Shown: positions 1-10,313 of the stretch, in pieces
Numbering within the stretch: position 1 is the first letter of the stretch
Layout of the letters: each line of letters starts with the position of its first letter
Source of the DNA: Rahnella aceris
Lineage (GTDB): Bacteria > Pseudomonadota > Gammaproteobacteria > Enterobacterales > Enterobacteriaceae
Assembly (NCBI RefSeq): GCF_011684115.1
Contig: NZ_JAADJV010000002.1
Location: 371,209-435,208, forward strand
DNA: 64,000 nt
Direction of reading: 5' to 3'
The notes under the pieces: model-generated
What the model saw: only the letters and a program-made list of their open reading frames with translations
What the model was told of the DNA's origin: nothing
Database searches by the model: none
Made by a program: the position numbers and the translations under genes

Positions 1-1512
1 GATATATGCTAAGTTATCGCCGCCATCCAGTGCGAGGTTGGTTTCGTTCTTGCGTTTAAATTCTTCGAATTTCTTCACGTCGCTACACTCCACCCAGCGG
101 GCGGTCGAGACATTCACCGATTCGTAAATCGCTTCCACGTTGTATTCGCTTTTCAGACGCGCCACGACCACTTCAAACTGCAGCACGCCGACCGCTCCGA
201 CAATCAAATCGTTGTTGGCGATTGGGCGGAAGACCTGTACCGCGCCTTCTTCTGAAAGCTGTACCAGCCCTTTCAGCAACTGTTTCTGTTTCAGCGGGTC
301 ACGCAGGCGGATACGACGGAACAGTTCAGGGGCAAAGTTAGGAATGCCAGTGAACTTCATGTTCTCACCCTGAGTAAAGGTGTCGCCAATCTGAATTGTG
401 CCGTGGTTGTGCAGACCGATGATGTCGCCCGGATAGGCTTCTTCAACGTGTGAACGGTCACCGGCCATAAAGGTCAGGGCATCGGAAATCACGACGTCTT
501 TACCCGTACGCACCTGACGCAGCTTCATGCCTTTTTCATATTTGCCGGATACCACACGCATGAACGCCACGCGGTCACGGTGTTTCGGGTCCATGTTGGC
601 CTGAATTTTAAACACAAAACCTGTGAATTTCTCATCATCAGCTTTCACTTCGCGCAGGTCAGTTTTACGTGGCATCGGCGCAGGAGCCCAGTCCACCAGA
701 CCATCAAGCATATGGTCGACACCAAAGTTACCGAGCGCGGTACCGAAGAATACCGGCGTCAGCTCACCTTGCAGGAAAGCTTCGTGATCGAATTCATGTG
801 ATGCACCCTGCACCAGTTCCAGCTCATCACGAAGTTGCGCAGCCAGATCTTCGCCGACGGCAACATCCAGCTCTGGATTGTTCAGGCCTTTGACCACGCG
901 AACTTCCTGGATGGTGTGACCTTTACCGGTCTGATACAGATACACTTCGTCTTTATAAAGGTGGTAAACCCCTTTGAACAATTTACCGCAGCCGATCGGC
1001 CAGGTAATCGGAGAACAAGCGATCTTCAGCTCGCGCTCCACTTCGTCCATTACTTCCATCGGATCGCGGATATCGCGGTCGAGTTTGTTCATAAAAGTCA
1101 GGATCGGCGTATCGCGCAGACGGGTCACTTCCATCAGCTTACGGGTACGATCCTCGACACCTTTTGCGGCGTCGATAACCATCAGACAGCAGTCAACGGC
1201 AGTCAGGGTACGGTAGGTATCTTCGGAGAAGTCTTCGTGCCCCGGGGTGTCGAGCAGATTAACCAGACACTGTTTGTACGGGAACTGCATCACGGACGTG
1301 GTGATGGAAATACCACGTTGTTTTTCCATTTCCATCCAGTCGGATTTGGCGTGATGGCTGGAGCCACGGCCTTTTACAGTCCCGGCTGTTTGAATGGCCT
1401 GTCCGAATAACAGAACCTTTTCGGTAATGGTCGTTTTACCGGCATCGGGGTGAGAGATGATGGCAAATGTGCGGCGCTTAGCCACTTCAAGGGCGTATTC
1501 ACTTGGAGACAT
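1..1512 (-). CDS. prfC: Peptide chain release factor 3 (RF3), 3' end cut by window
   Basis: RF3 is a translational GTPase that removes RF1/RF2 from the ribosome after termination. The protein starts [14 protein letters not shown] at the ATG read from 1512 and runs in frame to base 1, giving 504 codons; the family is about 529 residues, so roughly the last 25 are outside the window. The P-loop HPDAGKTT is at residues 21-28, as in EF-G-type GTPases, followed by a [10 protein letters not shown] switch region. It is transcribed away from hipA, with a 164-bp gap between them that holds no gene. In E. coli prfC follows rimI and yjjG on the same strand; here yjjG is missing and hipBA occupies that space. 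Identification is very secure. Confidence 0.96.
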   Translation of the reverse strand, partial: MSPSEYALEVAKRRTFAIISHPDAGKTTITEKVLLFGQAIQTAGTVKGRGSSHHAKSDWMEMEKQRGISITTSVMQFPYKQCLVNLLDTPGHEDFSEDTYRTLTAVDCCLMVIDAAKGVEDRTRKLMEVTRLRDTPILTFMNKLDRDIRDPMEVMDEVERELKIACSPITWPIGCGKLFKGVYHLYKDEVYLYQTGKGHTIQEVRVVKGLNNPELDVAVGEDLAAQLRDELELVQGASHEFDHEAFLQGELTPVFFGTALGNFGVDHMLDGLVDWAPAPMPRKTDLREVKADDEKFTGFVFKIQANMDPKHRDRVAFMRVVSGKYEKGMKLRQVRTGKDVVISDALTFMAGDRSHVEEAYPGDIIGLHNHGTIQIGDTFTQGENMKFTGIPNFAPELFRRIRLRDPLKQKQLLKGLVQLSEEGAVQVFRPIANNDLIVGAVGVLQFEVVVARLKSEYNVEAIYESVNVSTARWVECSDVKKFEEFKRKNETNLALDGGDNLAYI

Positions 1513-1676
1513 GTTTTTCACGTTTCTGCGGTTGGTCCGCCCTGCATAGGATTCACATCACGTCAGAAGGTGACGTCAGGCAAAGCGGTAATAAAAGTTA
1601 TAGCCGGCTATTTTCACTGATTTAGACGGGATGGGCAATCAATGGTTTTTTTGTGTGGTGTGACTAAGAGAGCGCT

Positions 1677-2936
1677 TTAGAAACGGAAGTCGGTTGAAAG
1701 TGCGGCCCAGTGTTCTTGCAGAACTATTTTATGTTCTTCAAGCATCGGTAACTCCGTAAGCAAATCTGGCCAGCATTTACGCGCAATTTCAATGGCTTCA
1801 TCAAGATGCACTTCAACGGCAGACCATGGTACACCAATTCTTTCAGCCCAGCGCTTGAAGGTCTGCATATTAATCACACTCCATCGTTTTTCTTTTGCCA
1901 TATTCAAAGCCACACCATCGTCCCTCTTAACGTAGGGTTTGGTAGAAACAATGTCATAGGCAGGTGAAAGGACAGCGTCCACTCGATTGGGGTAGATCAC
2001 CGTCCAGTTTTTTAGATGGGCATCCCCATTCGCCACTAAAATGTTCGCCAACATCCGGCGCGCCATCTGCTGAATATCGATGATTCCTCCTGCACCGACT
2101 CTATAAAGAGCACGACCAATATCGTCGTAGCTATAGCCCTTATATTTATTCCGCGCATAAACCTGAAAAATCTGTGCAAAATCCTCAGTATGCACGCGCC
2201 CTTCGTCCGTGCGGTCAAAGCGACGAATCGCGTAAGCATAAGGCTCATCAGGTAAAGGGATATCAGGTAAATTGACCAAATTTCGGAGCTCGACAAGCTT
2301 AATCTCAGGGATATTGACACCGATTACCTGCGCTAATTTCATCGCACTAAATTCATTCTCAGGCACTGCACGATGTGCCGTTGACGGAGTTTTGATAATC
2401 CAACTGTCTCCCCCGACAGCCGTACTCACGTTGAAACGGCCATCTTGTCGTAATGCAGAGAACTTCATCTGAACACCTGCCAGAGAAAATTTGTCGGTGC
2501 TATGCAAAACATCAATTTGAACGGCTTCCAGTTTGTCGCCACGAGATGTCAGCGCCCAGCCAGGTATTTCGCCCCCCTTAAGTGGCACGGCGGTTATCCC
2601 ACCGGGCAGGTTATTACCGGCATAGGCCAGTAATGGGAACTCATCGTCATGATGGACTTTCAACGTCAACGCCATCCATTCTCGCAATGCGCCTTCTGAC
2701 AACAAATTTGAAAGAACCGGGGGAAGCTTGTGAAAACTGATAAGCGGCTTATTGAGATATTCTGCCCGCACTTTTTGCGTCAATGTAAAAACGGGACGCT
2801 GACTGATGGGTAGTTCAAGATACTCCGGGGCAAAAGATAGGATATTTCGGCTGCCCGCATAATGTGCTAAAACCCCTACACACTGCTCATCAAGATACAG
2901 TGCTAAAGCCTCGACTGACTCCACCAGCTTCTCCAT
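1677..2936 (-). CDS. hipA: HipA-family serine/threonine kinase toxin
   Basis: HipA kinases are toxins that phosphorylate a translation component (GltX in E. coli) and cause dormancy; HipB neutralises them. This 419-residue protein is near the E. coli length (440). Visible features are an N-terminal HipA-N1-type region (about 1-110), the SLAGVQMKFSA segment near 150-160, an ATP-contacting WIIKTPS strand near 182, the catalytic loop NGDAHLKNW near 303-311, and a metal-binding SPAYDIV segment about 15 residues later. All key kinase residues seem present, so it should be active. It starts 2 bp after the hipB stop, so the two are co-translated. The target is not deducible from sequence. HipA-like kinases vary in substrate, so calling it a persistence factor would be inference. 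Confidence 0.92.
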   Translation of the reverse strand: MEKLVESVEALALYLDEQCVGVLAHYAGSRNILSFAPEYLELPISQRPVFTLTQKVRAEYLNKPLISFHKLPPVLSNLLSEGALREWMALTLKVHHDDEFPLLAYAGNNLPGGITAVPLKGGEIPGWALTSRGDKLEAVQIDVLHSTDKFSLAGVQMKFSALRQDGRFNVSTAVGGDSWIIKTPSTAHRAVPENEFSAMKLAQVIGVNIPEIKLVELRNLVNLPDIPLPDEPYAYAIRRFDRTDEGRVHTEDFAQIFQVYARNKYKGYSYDDIGRALYRVGAGGIIDIQQMARRMLANILVANGDAHLKNWTVIYPNRVDAVLSPAYDIVSTKPYVKRDDGVALNMAKEKRWSVINMQTFKRWAERIGVPWSAVEVHLDEAIEIARKCWPDLLTELPMLEEHKIVLQEHWAALSTDFRF

Positions 2937-2938
2937 GT

Positions 2939-3262
2939 TTACTCCTTTAAATCACTTAAGATGTCATCCCAATCATTGTTAAGACTCTCTGGCTCCGGCT
3001 CAGATGGGCGGTTACCGTTACTAATTGTCGAATCAAGCAGCTCTTTAATCTCTTGTACACGCTGACGCGGCACCAACATGAGTTCCAGCTCCATGCCTTC
3101 CAGGATCCTCAGTAACGTTGAAAGACGGGGATCCGCACCCGCTTCAATTTTCTGATACTGCTGCTGAGTCATACCCGTTCTCATACGCATATCTTGTTGG
3201 CTCAGCCCTAACTGCCGGCGCCTTTGTTTTAATAAGGTCGGCAATTCATTGAGAGTTCTCAT
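2939..3262 (-). CDS. hipB: HipB-type antitoxin, XRE-family DNA-binding protein
   Basis: This 107-residue protein has a Cro/C1-type helix-turn-helix at about residues 10-65 (LLKQRRRQLGLSQQDM, then TQQQYQKIEAGADPRL), matching HipB antitoxins. The C-terminal 35 residues are acidic and probably flexible. HipB binds HipA and represses its own operon through palindromic operators. Here the gene lies directly downstream of five regularly spaced TGTAA-N10-TTACA palindromes (3331-3470), which are the likely operators. It is the first gene of a tight hipB-hipA operon. The ATG at 3262 is followed directly by a normal HTH N terminus. Confidence 0.88.
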   Translation of the reverse strand: MRTLNELPTLLKQRRRQLGLSQQDMRMRTGMTQQQYQKIEAGADPRLSTLLRILEGMELELMLVPRQRVQEIKELLDSTISNGNRPSEPEPESLNNDWDDILSDLKE

Positions 3263-3330
3263 TAGCTATCTCCTGACAGACTACTTACAACAAAATAGCT
3301 GTTTTTCGGGTTATTTAACAACACATTAAT

Positions 3331-3470
3331 TGTAATAATTAAAATTTACACTTAATTTGCTGTAAATAATTTTAATTACAACTCTTTAACTGTAAATATA
3401 ATGAATTACACCTTTTTAATTGTAATTTTGGCGGAATACAACTAATTGGATGTAAATAGTATAAATTACA
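3331..3470. promoter_or_regulatory. Five-copy 30-bp-period operator array of the hip operon
   Basis: Five 20-bp palindromes of the form TGTAA-N10-TTACA start at 3331, 3361, 3391, 3421 and 3451, exactly 30 bp apart with 10-bp AT-rich spacers. The right arm of copy 4 is degenerate (ATACA). Thirty bp is close to three helical turns, so all sites would face the same side of the helix. The array fills the gap between hipB and rimI. HipB of E. coli uses a different core (TATCC-N8-GGATA) in four operators, so binding by this HipB is inferred from position and symmetry. The array may also contain the hip promoter, as TATAAT-like segments occur within it. Confidence 0.8.
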
Positions 3471-3493
3471 GTAAATGAGATGTTGTTACGGTA

Positions 3494-3937
3494 TCACCCC
3501 AGCGGCAGCGCCATCATGATGGCATCTTCGCGGCCTTGTGCGGCGGGATAGTAATTACGGCGAATGGAAAGTTCATTAAAACCGAGGCTTTCATAGAGCG
3601 CGATCGCTTTGGCGTTGGAGGCACGAACTTCAAGCCATAATGTAAAAACATCTTTCTGTTCAAGTTGTTGTATCACTTCTTCCAGCAACGTACGGCCTAA
3701 GCCCTGACGCTGAAAAGCCGGATCGATAGCGATATTAAACAGTGTGGCTTCGTCGAGAACAATTTGAGTGATCGCAAAACCAGCCATCACTTCGCCCTGC
3801 ATGATTTTGAGATTCAGATAGCGTTCGCCCTGATTGCTGGCAAGCGTATTTTCAGTCCACGGAAAGGCATGACTGGCTTGTTCGATGGCGAATGCGCGGG
3901 GAAGATCAGCGGGCGTCAGGATAGAAATGTTGTTCAT
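3494..3937 (-). CDS. rimI: Ribosomal protein S18-alanine N-acetyltransferase
   Basis: RimI is a GNAT enzyme that acetylates the N-terminal alanine of ribosomal protein S18 using acetyl-CoA. From [13 protein letters not shown] it has 147 residues, the usual length. The GNAT acetyl-CoA motif RQGLGRTLLEE lies near residues 78-88, and conserved segments EVRASNAKAIALYESLGF and RRNYYP follow. An in-frame GTG two codons upstream (3943) is possible, but the ATG at 3937 matches E. coli RimI. The gene starts inside the 3' end of holD (32-bp overlap), the same coupling as in E. coli. Confidence 0.94.
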   Translation of the reverse strand: MNNISILTPADLPRAFAIEQASHAFPWTENTLASNQGERYLNLKIMQGEVMAGFAITQIVLDEATLFNIAIDPAFQRQGLGRTLLEEVIQQLEQKDVFTLWLEVRASNAKAIALYESLGFNELSIRRNYYPAAQGREDAIMMALPLG

Positions 3938-4319
3938 TTTCACAGATCTGCTGCCAGAGCGCGCGTTTGGCGCCGGCGTCTTGATAGAGTTCGGCCAGGG
4001 CCGGAGTGGAGAGCTGCGGGCCAGTGAGAGTCAGCGGTTCGCTTACCCCCAGTCGCCAGATATTGCAGCGGGTATCTTCAGGTAACATAGTGACCTGTTC
4101 AGGCGTCAGGCGGTAAACTTCTGATTCTTTTAGCGTCAGGCTGCGCAAAACATCGCTGACCAGCGGATCATCTTCTGCTGGCGGAACGGCGGCGACGATC
4201 AGCAATTTAGTTCCCGCGGGCAGACTGACTGCCACTTCGCCTTGTAATACAGCAGGCCGGCGCAGCGTCCACTGGGTAATGCCCAGCTGTTGTAATAATG
4301 TATCTCGTCTGGATGCCAT
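3906..4319 (-). CDS. holD: DNA polymerase III psi subunit
   Basis: HolD (psi) links the clamp-loader complex, via chi, to single-strand-binding protein at the replication fork. The 137-residue product has the family's typical start ([28 protein letters not shown]) and length. It is poorly conserved in general, so synteny carries part of the call: holD-rimI overlap on one strand and rsmC diverges upstream, exactly as in E. coli. Confidence 0.92.
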   Translation of the reverse strand: MASRRDTLLQQLGITQWTLRRPAVLQGEVAVSLPAGTKLLIVAAVPPAEDDPLVSDVLRSLTLKESEVYRLTPEQVTMLPEDTRCNIWRLGVSEPLTLTGPQLSTPALAELYQDAGAKRALWQQICENEQHFYPDAR

Positions 4320-4458
4320 GCCTGATCCCTGCCGGTTGAAGTGCGAAAAGCCCGGCTATGCTAGCAAACACATCGAACATGCGCCAATAAAGCTCGATTA
4401 CTCAATCAGAGACGAAGAGTATATAATCCCGCGTTCATTCCTGAGGAGCCTCACCCTG

Positions 4459-5505
4459 ATGTCTGCATTAACTCCGGCCAGTGAAGTCATACTGCGCCAT
4501 AGCGAAGAATTTGAAGGCCGCCGCGTCCTGTTCGCCGGTGACTTACAAGACAGCCTGCCAGCTGAAATTGACGCCGAAGAAGTTCGCGTCCACACCAATA
4601 TGTATCACCACTGGCAGATGCTCAGCAAAGCGCTGGGAGATAACGTTCAGTTTGGCTTAGTTGCTGATGCTGAATTCATCGCGCCGTGTGATGTGCTCGT
4701 CTATTACTGGCCAAAGAGCAAACTGGAAGCGAAATTCCAGCTGTTCAACTTACTGTCACACTTACCGGTCGGCATTGATGTGTTTGTCATCGGTGAAAAC
4801 CGCAGTGGCGTTCGCAGCGGGGAAACCACGCTGGAAGGCCTGTGCGAACTGAGTAAAGTCGACAGTGCACGTCGTTGCGGTTTGTACCATGGCCGTCTGG
4901 AAAAGCAGCCTGAGTTTGATGCTGACGGCTGGTGGGATCAGTACATGGTCGAAGAAGTGACCATAAAAACCCTGCCAGGCGTATTCAGCCGTGAAGGTCT
5001 GGACAGCGGAAGCCTGTTGCTGATCAACAGTTTCGAAGAGCCGGTTAAAGGTAAAGTGCTGGATGTTGCCTGTGGTGCCGGGGTACTGGCCTCGGTACTG
5101 GCCATGTACTCGCCGAAGATGAAAATCACGCTAAGTGATGTGAGTGCGGCCGCTATCGAAGCCAGCCGCGCCACACTGGCGGCAAACGATCTGCCGGGCG
5201 AAGTCATTGCCAGCAATGTCTATTCCGACATTGCCGGGCGTTTCGATATGATCATCTCCAACCCGCCATTCCATGAAGGTCTGCAAACCAGTCTGACAGC
5301 GGCGGAGCAGTTGATCCGTGGTGCGGTAAGCCATCTGAACATCGGCGGCGAACTGCGCATTGTGGCGAACGCCTTCCTGCCTTATGCCGCCCTGCTTGAT
5401 GACGCCTTTGGCAGCCACGAAGTGCTGGCACAAAACGGCCGCTTCAAAGTGTACCGGGCCGTACGTGGACGTCCGCCGCGCGATCTGAAAAAGAAAAAAC
5501 GTTAA
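4459..5505 (+). CDS. rsmC: 16S rRNA (guanine1207-N2)-methyltransferase
   Basis: RsmC methylates G1207 of 16S rRNA with S-adenosylmethionine. The 348-residue protein has the two-domain layout of the family: a degenerate N-terminal methyltransferase-like half and a C-terminal catalytic half. The latter has the SAM motif [10 protein letters not shown] near residue 203 and the NPPF catalytic motif near 270, typical of N2-guanine and N6-adenine methyltransferases. The reading frame is open further upstream, but the ATG at 4459 follows GAGGAG and matches the E. coli N terminus (MSALTPASE). It diverges from holD. Confidence 0.95.
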   Translation: MSALTPASEVILRHSEEFEGRRVLFAGDLQDSLPAEIDAEEVRVHTNMYHHWQMLSKALGDNVQFGLVADAEFIAPCDVLVYYWPKSKLEAKFQLFNLLSHLPVGIDVFVIGENRSGVRSGETTLEGLCELSKVDSARRCGLYHGRLEKQPEFDADGWWDQYMVEEVTIKTLPGVFSREGLDSGSLLLINSFEEPVKGKVLDVACGAGVLASVLAMYSPKMKITLSDVSAAAIEASRATLAANDLPGEVIASNVYSDIAGRFDMIISNPPFHEGLQTSLTAAEQLIRGAVSHLNIGGELRIVANAFLPYAALLDDAFGSHEVLAQNGRFKVYRAVRGRPPRDLKKKKR

Positions 5506-5509
5506 TCAG

Positions 5510-6502
<993 letters not shown>

Positions 6503-6627
6503 CGGATTTTCCTTATGACACAGAGAGGAGAAGTAACGGGATAAAGTTTGGTTGTTCTTTCAGGAAAGATAAATCAGCGAAAACGTGCAACACTGTTCAT
6601 AAATCGCAAACAATCATTGAGAACAGT

Positions 6628-7566
6628 ATGGATCAAATTCAGGCGATGAAAATCTTCATCCGCATTGCCGAACTGGAAAGTTTCAGCCGGGCTGCGGAAG
6701 ACCTTAATGTGCCACGCGCCACGGTCAGTACGACCCTGAAACGTCTGGAACAGCGACTGGGTGTCCGCTTGTTTCTGCGCACGACACGGCAGGTCAAAAT
6801 CACCGATGAAGGCAAAATCTATTATCAACGCTGCCTGCAATTGATCTCAGCGCTGGAAGAATCTGACGCCCTTTTTGCGCATCACAAAAACCAGCCAGCT
6901 GGCATTGTCCGCATCGACATGCCGCATTCTCTGGCGCGCGTGATGGTGATCCCCGCGCTGCCGACGTTTTACCAGCGCTATCCGCAGATAACCCTGAGTG
7001 TCAGTGCCAATGACAACGCCATCAATCTGCTCGATCAGGGGGTGGATTGCGTGGTGCGTGCATGGCCTTCGGAAGATGACAATCTGCAGTCGCGCCATCT
7101 GACAGACCTGAAACAAATCACCTGCGCATCGCCGGAATATTTAGCCAAATTTGGTACGCCGCAGACACCGGAAGATCTCACCGCACATCACGCCGTGGGC
7201 TATTTTTTTGCCCATCAGCGGGCAGATTCACATCTGGAATTCGTGACAGACGGAAAGATCGAAAAGCGACAACTTGCCAGCACGCTGACCGTCAGCGGCG
7301 CCGACGCGTACGTCGCCGCCGCAAAAGCGGGTTTTGGGCTGATTCAGGCCTCGGAACTGGCGATGACGCAGGAACTGGCACAGGGCGAACTGGTGGAAGT
7401 ACTGCATCAGCATCTTCCGCCGCCAATGCCGCTGTACATTATGTATCCGCCCGGCCGCTTCCTGGCCCCGAGGATCCGCGTGCTGCTGGACTGGCTGATC
7501 GCGCTGTTTTCCAGCCCTGCTGACCCGGTGTGTAAGAACCTCATTATGGGAAAAATCGTTGATTAA
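6628..7566 (+). CDS. LysR-family transcriptional regulator
   Basis: This 312-residue LysR regulator starts MDQIQAMKIFIRIAELESF, with the winged helix-turn-helix over residues 1-62 (SRAAEDLNVPRATVSTTLKRLE). A type-2 periplasmic-binding fold follows for an unknown co-inducer. The N-terminal pattern is that of the large CrgA/DmlR-like subgroup. The reading frame is open further upstream, but the ATG at 6628 begins the domain and the upstream extension is low-complexity. It is divergent from the aldo/keto reductase across a 125-bp gap, which is probably its operator. Target assignment is inference. Confidence 0.9.
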   Translation: MDQIQAMKIFIRIAELESFSRAAEDLNVPRATVSTTLKRLEQRLGVRLFLRTTRQVKITDEGKIYYQRCLQLISALEESDALFAHHKNQPAGIVRIDMPHSLARVMVIPALPTFYQRYPQITLSVSANDNAINLLDQGVDCVVRAWPSEDDNLQSRHLTDLKQITCASPEYLAKFGTPQTPEDLTAHHAVGYFFAHQRADSHLEFVTDGKIEKRQLASTLTVSGADAYVAAAKAGFGLIQASELAMTQELAQGELVEVLHQHLPPPMPLYIMYPPGRFLAPRIRVLLDWLIALFSSPADPVCKNLIMGKIVD

Positions 7567-7662
7567 ACCATCGATTAACCTGACGACGTTCTGAGACATT
7601 GAACCATTCACCACGAATATGCTGTTTTTTACATCAAACGTCCGAAATGGGGGAAATAACTA

Positions 7663-7690
7663 TTGACGCCTGTGGGAAAATCTCTAGAAT
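7663..7690 (+). promoter_or_regulatory. Stable-RNA-type promoter of the tRNA-Leu cluster
   Basis: A -35 box TTGACG (7663-7668) and a -10 box TAGAAT (7685-7690) are separated by 16 bp. The start-site side is followed by TCGCCCCC, a GC-rich discriminator characteristic of stringently controlled tRNA/rRNA promoters. It lies 70 bp before the first tRNA and no other gene is in between. Confidence 0.75.
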
Positions 7691-7760
7691 TCGCCCCCGT
7701 GGTTGTGTTACTTGCTGATGACATTCCGATGAATGCGTCAACACAGTAATCAATTGGAAC

Positions 7761-7846
7761 GCGATGGTGGCGGAATTGGTAGACGCGCTAGCTTCAGGTG
7801 TTAGTGTCCTTTGGATGTGAGGGTTCGAGTCCCTCCCTTCGCACCA
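7761..7846 (+). tRNA. tRNA-Leu (anticodon CAG), copy 1
   Basis: An 86-nt class II tRNA with encoded CCA. The anticodon arm CTAGC-TTCAGGT-GTTAG gives CAG, reading CUG. T-arm GAGGG/CCCTC and a short variable arm TCC-TTT-GGA are present. The acceptor stem GCGATGG/CCTTCGC has a T-T mismatch at pair 5-68, absent from copy 3. Confidence 0.95.
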
Positions 7847-7882
7847 ATACAATCACAAGATTTATATTGCACGGCACGGTAC

Positions 7883-7968
7883 GCGATGGTGGCGGAATTG
7901 GTAGACGCGCTAGCTTCAGGTGTTAGTGTCCTTTGGATGTGAGGGTTCGAGTCCCTCCCTTCGCACCA
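7883..7968 (+). tRNA. tRNA-Leu (anticodon CAG), copy 2
   Basis: Identical to copy 1 in sequence (86 nt, encoded CCA), including the same T-T mismatch at acceptor pair 5-68. It lies 36 bp after copy 1, in what looks like one polycistronic tRNA transcript. Confidence 0.95.
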
Positions 7969-8014
7969 CTCCGGTGATATAAATCGAATCCAGCAGTAAG
8001 CAGAAATCATCTGT

Positions 8015-8101
8015 GCGAAGGTGGCGGAATTGGTAGACGCGCTAGCTTCAGGTGTTAGTGTCCTTACGGACGTGAGGGTTCAAGTCCCTCTCTTCGCACC
8101 A
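8015..8101 (+). tRNA. tRNA-Leu (anticodon CAG), copy 3
   Basis: An 87-nt version with acceptor stem GCGAAGG/TCTTCGC, fully paired apart from a G-U at 7-66. The variable arm is longer (TCC-TTAC-GGA), as in E. coli leuV/P/Q. The T-loop is TTCAAGT rather than TTCGAGT. This copy resembles the canonical enterobacterial sequence more than copies 1 and 2 do. Confidence 0.95.
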
Positions 8102-8215
8102 CGTGATTCTGTTCCTCAGTTTTTCCTTCCTGCAATACTTCTTTCAGTTTCAAAAAATAGAAAAGACCCGCAGCTTTACTGTGTTTCCTGTTTTTCATCT
8201 TAAAAAATCCTTTTA

Positions 8216-8500
8216 TTACAACAAACTAAAATTCAACGTTACCGCAGCCAGACTTCCTGCCAGCGCCATAAATGATGGCAGCAACATATAGTGTCGCAAC
8301 GTACGGTGGAACAGCATGCCCAGCGTGATCAGCATTGCAACGACTATCAGCACACGTAACTGATCGAGCGACATATGCGTCAGGGCAAGCAGCGGCATCA
8401 GTGCACAAGGCAACAATACGCCCCAACCGCTGGTAAGACGTTTGCCAAACATCCACACAACCGCCCAGATGCCACATGCAATGGCCATTGCTGGTATCAT
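8216..8500 (-). CDS. Small membrane protein, DUF1435-like
   Basis: A 94-residue hydrophobic protein with three or four predicted membrane helices and an HRTLRHYMLLPS segment near the C terminus. It resembles the DUF1435 family of small enterobacterial membrane proteins; in E. coli such a gene (yjjZ, from memory) also lies near rsmC and the leu tRNA cluster. The reading frame extends upstream to a GTG at 8563, but the ATG at 8500 has a good ribosome-binding site (GGAG, 7-nt spacing). Function is unknown. Confidence 0.6.
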   Translation of the reverse strand: MIPAMAIACGIWAVVWMFGKRLTSGWGVLLPCALMPLLALTHMSLDQLRVLIVVAMLITLGMLFHRTLRHYMLLPSFMALAGSLAAVTLNFSLL

Positions 8501-8803
8501 AACCTTGCTCCAAATAATGGTAATGAGAACTAATATCATATAGGATTTTTTCTCATTTACCACCTATTTACAGTCCCCCCCTTCGTTTGGGTGACACCTG
8601 ACCGCAAAAGTGTTAGTTTTGTGGCAGTTAAACCACATTAGTACAGCCTCAATTAAGACAGTCACTATAAAAACAACATTTTATTGCGTTCTAATAATTA
8701 CATATTAGAACTATTAGCCTTCCTGCATGGAATAATTACGCGGTATAGGGCGATAAGACACTTTATCTATTCAGAACAACACACGCTAAATAGAGTAAAT
8801 TTG

Positions 8804-9898
8804 ATGATATCTCATTCCTATGATGAGCTGCTTAAAAGCAAACATCGGCTGGCGATGTTGCTATTCTTTTTTTTAAATAGTGCAACTGCATTATTTTCTA
8901 TGGCTTACCCGCCAGAGAATGCAGTCTCTACGCCATTTCCGTTGGTGCTGATTTTTGTGCTTTGTTTTTCAGGGCTGATATTTTCTTTTTTCAGTAAGAA
9001 AAATTACTCTGCCCATCTTAATATGTGTTCAGTCGCCGTCGGGCTGTTATGGGCCTGGCAAATAACCTTACGCTTTGAAGAAATCGGCCATCTGGATAAA
9101 AATTATCTTTTAGTCAGCTTGCTCAGTATATTCTTTATCAGTGCCATCGCTTTATCAGATAATTTTCTGGCTTTTTGCCTGCATGCAGTACCTTCTACTC
9201 TTTGCGTCATCTTCTTAGACGATTTCCAACATGTCGAGCGCATCTTATTTACCGTCTCATTGCCGCTGATTGGCCTTTGGCTGCATCATCTGATGCTCAA
9301 ACGCAGCGATGAATTTACGCGCAGAATGGTGTCCAATCTCTACAGCGAACGGGAAAAATTCAGCGACCTGAGTATGCTCGATCCGCTGACCGGTCTTTAC
9401 AACCGCCGGGGTTTGCAGAATAAGCTGGAAACACTGTTTAATCAGGATTCAGGGCACTACGTTATGCTGCTCGATATCGACCATTTCAAAGCCTATAACG
9501 ACAACTATGGCCACACGATGGGCGATCAGGCATTGGTGCGGGTCTCTGCCGCTATCCGCGATGCAGTGCGCTCGCGGGATGTGGTTGTCCGTTATGGTGG
9601 AGAAGAGTTCCTGGTACTGATGTCCAACGTTAAACAGGAACACGCGGTTCGCATGGCAGAGCGTATCCAGAATAAAGTCCTCGGGCTGAATATCCCGCAT
9701 TTGTTTAATGTTGAGGTCTCCACCCACGTCACGGTAAGTGCCGGGCTGGCTGCGCTGGAGGACGGTGACTTTATTAAGACTTTAGGTAAAGCCGATGCCT
9801 CACTCTATAACGCAAAAAACAGCGGCCGTAATAAAATATTTTATGCCTGGGAAGAGACCCAGGAGATACAGCAAGCCGTGGAAGAAAAAATAGCCTGA
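8804..9898 (+). CDS. Membrane-bound diguanylate cyclase (GGDEF domain)
   Basis: The protein makes cyclic di-GMP from two GTP. Its N-terminal half (about residues 15-190) holds about six hydrophobic helices, a MASE-like membrane sensor. A short linker leads to a GGDEF domain with metal-binding LLDIDHFKAYNDNYGH and the active motif YGGEEF near residue 265. An RxxD inhibitory site (RSRD) lies five residues before GGEEF, so product feedback inhibition is likely. The frame is open from a TTG at 8684, but the ATG at 8804, preceded by an AGAG, gives a more normal N terminus. The gene stands alone. A 600-bp gap with the rhaT promoter follows. Confidence 0.88.
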   Translation: MISHSYDELLKSKHRLAMLLFFFLNSATALFSMAYPPENAVSTPFPLVLIFVLCFSGLIFSFFSKKNYSAHLNMCSVAVGLLWAWQITLRFEEIGHLDKNYLLVSLLSIFFISAIALSDNFLAFCLHAVPSTLCVIFLDDFQHVERILFTVSLPLIGLWLHHLMLKRSDEFTRRMVSNLYSEREKFSDLSMLDPLTGLYNRRGLQNKLETLFNQDSGHYVMLLDIDHFKAYNDNYGHTMGDQALVRVSAAIRDAVRSRDVVVRYGGEEFLVLMSNVKQEHAVRMAERIQNKVLGLNIPHLFNVEVSTHVTVSAGLAALEDGDFIKTLGKADASLYNAKNSGRNKIFYAWEETQEIQQAVEEKIA

Positions 9899-10313
9899 CG
9901 ATGATTTATATATAGTATTAATAACAACACACTTATTGTTATTAATTTTTGCGAACAATGTTCAGCGTTTTACCGGTTCGTCATAAAGAAAGCCGTCATT
10001 CATTTTCACTGCATAATCATTCAACTTTCAGCCAGATTAATGGTTCTGGCTGAAAGTAAAGAAACTTGTTTACTATAATGAATGTTACTAATCCCTGTTA
10101 CTTTTCAACTTTTTAAATCTACTTAAATATGCCTGCACACGTCCGCTTTACCACGAAATAAGCACAGATAAAAATAATCCTAAAAGACATCTTGAGTCCA
10201 TTTCCCACCCGTTATCGACCTCTTCTGCAACCACAATCCCTTTGTCTCTAAAAAGTCTCTAAAAATGTCCTAGTTTGTTGATTTAATGTAATTATTAATT
10301 CTCTTACTGGATT
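9899..10313. other. AT-rich intergenic stretch before the rhaT promoter
   Basis: No reading frame with coding character is visible on either strand. The sequence is AT-rich and contains a hairpin, TTTCAGCCAG-ATTAATGGTT-CTGGCTGAAA, at about 10025-10054. This hairpin probably terminates the diguanylate cyclase transcript. Confidence 0.5.

Noticed and set aside
3331..3470. Short CRISPR-like array (five regular repeats)
   Set aside because: The repeats are palindromic operators with 10-bp AT-rich spacers and the whole lies in a toxin-antitoxin promoter; CRISPR spacers are about 30 bp and no cas gene is near.
7634..8010. Antisense reading frames over the tRNA-Leu genes
   Set aside because: They encode the repeated antisense of tRNA sequence (same peptide in each copy) and have no ribosome-binding site.
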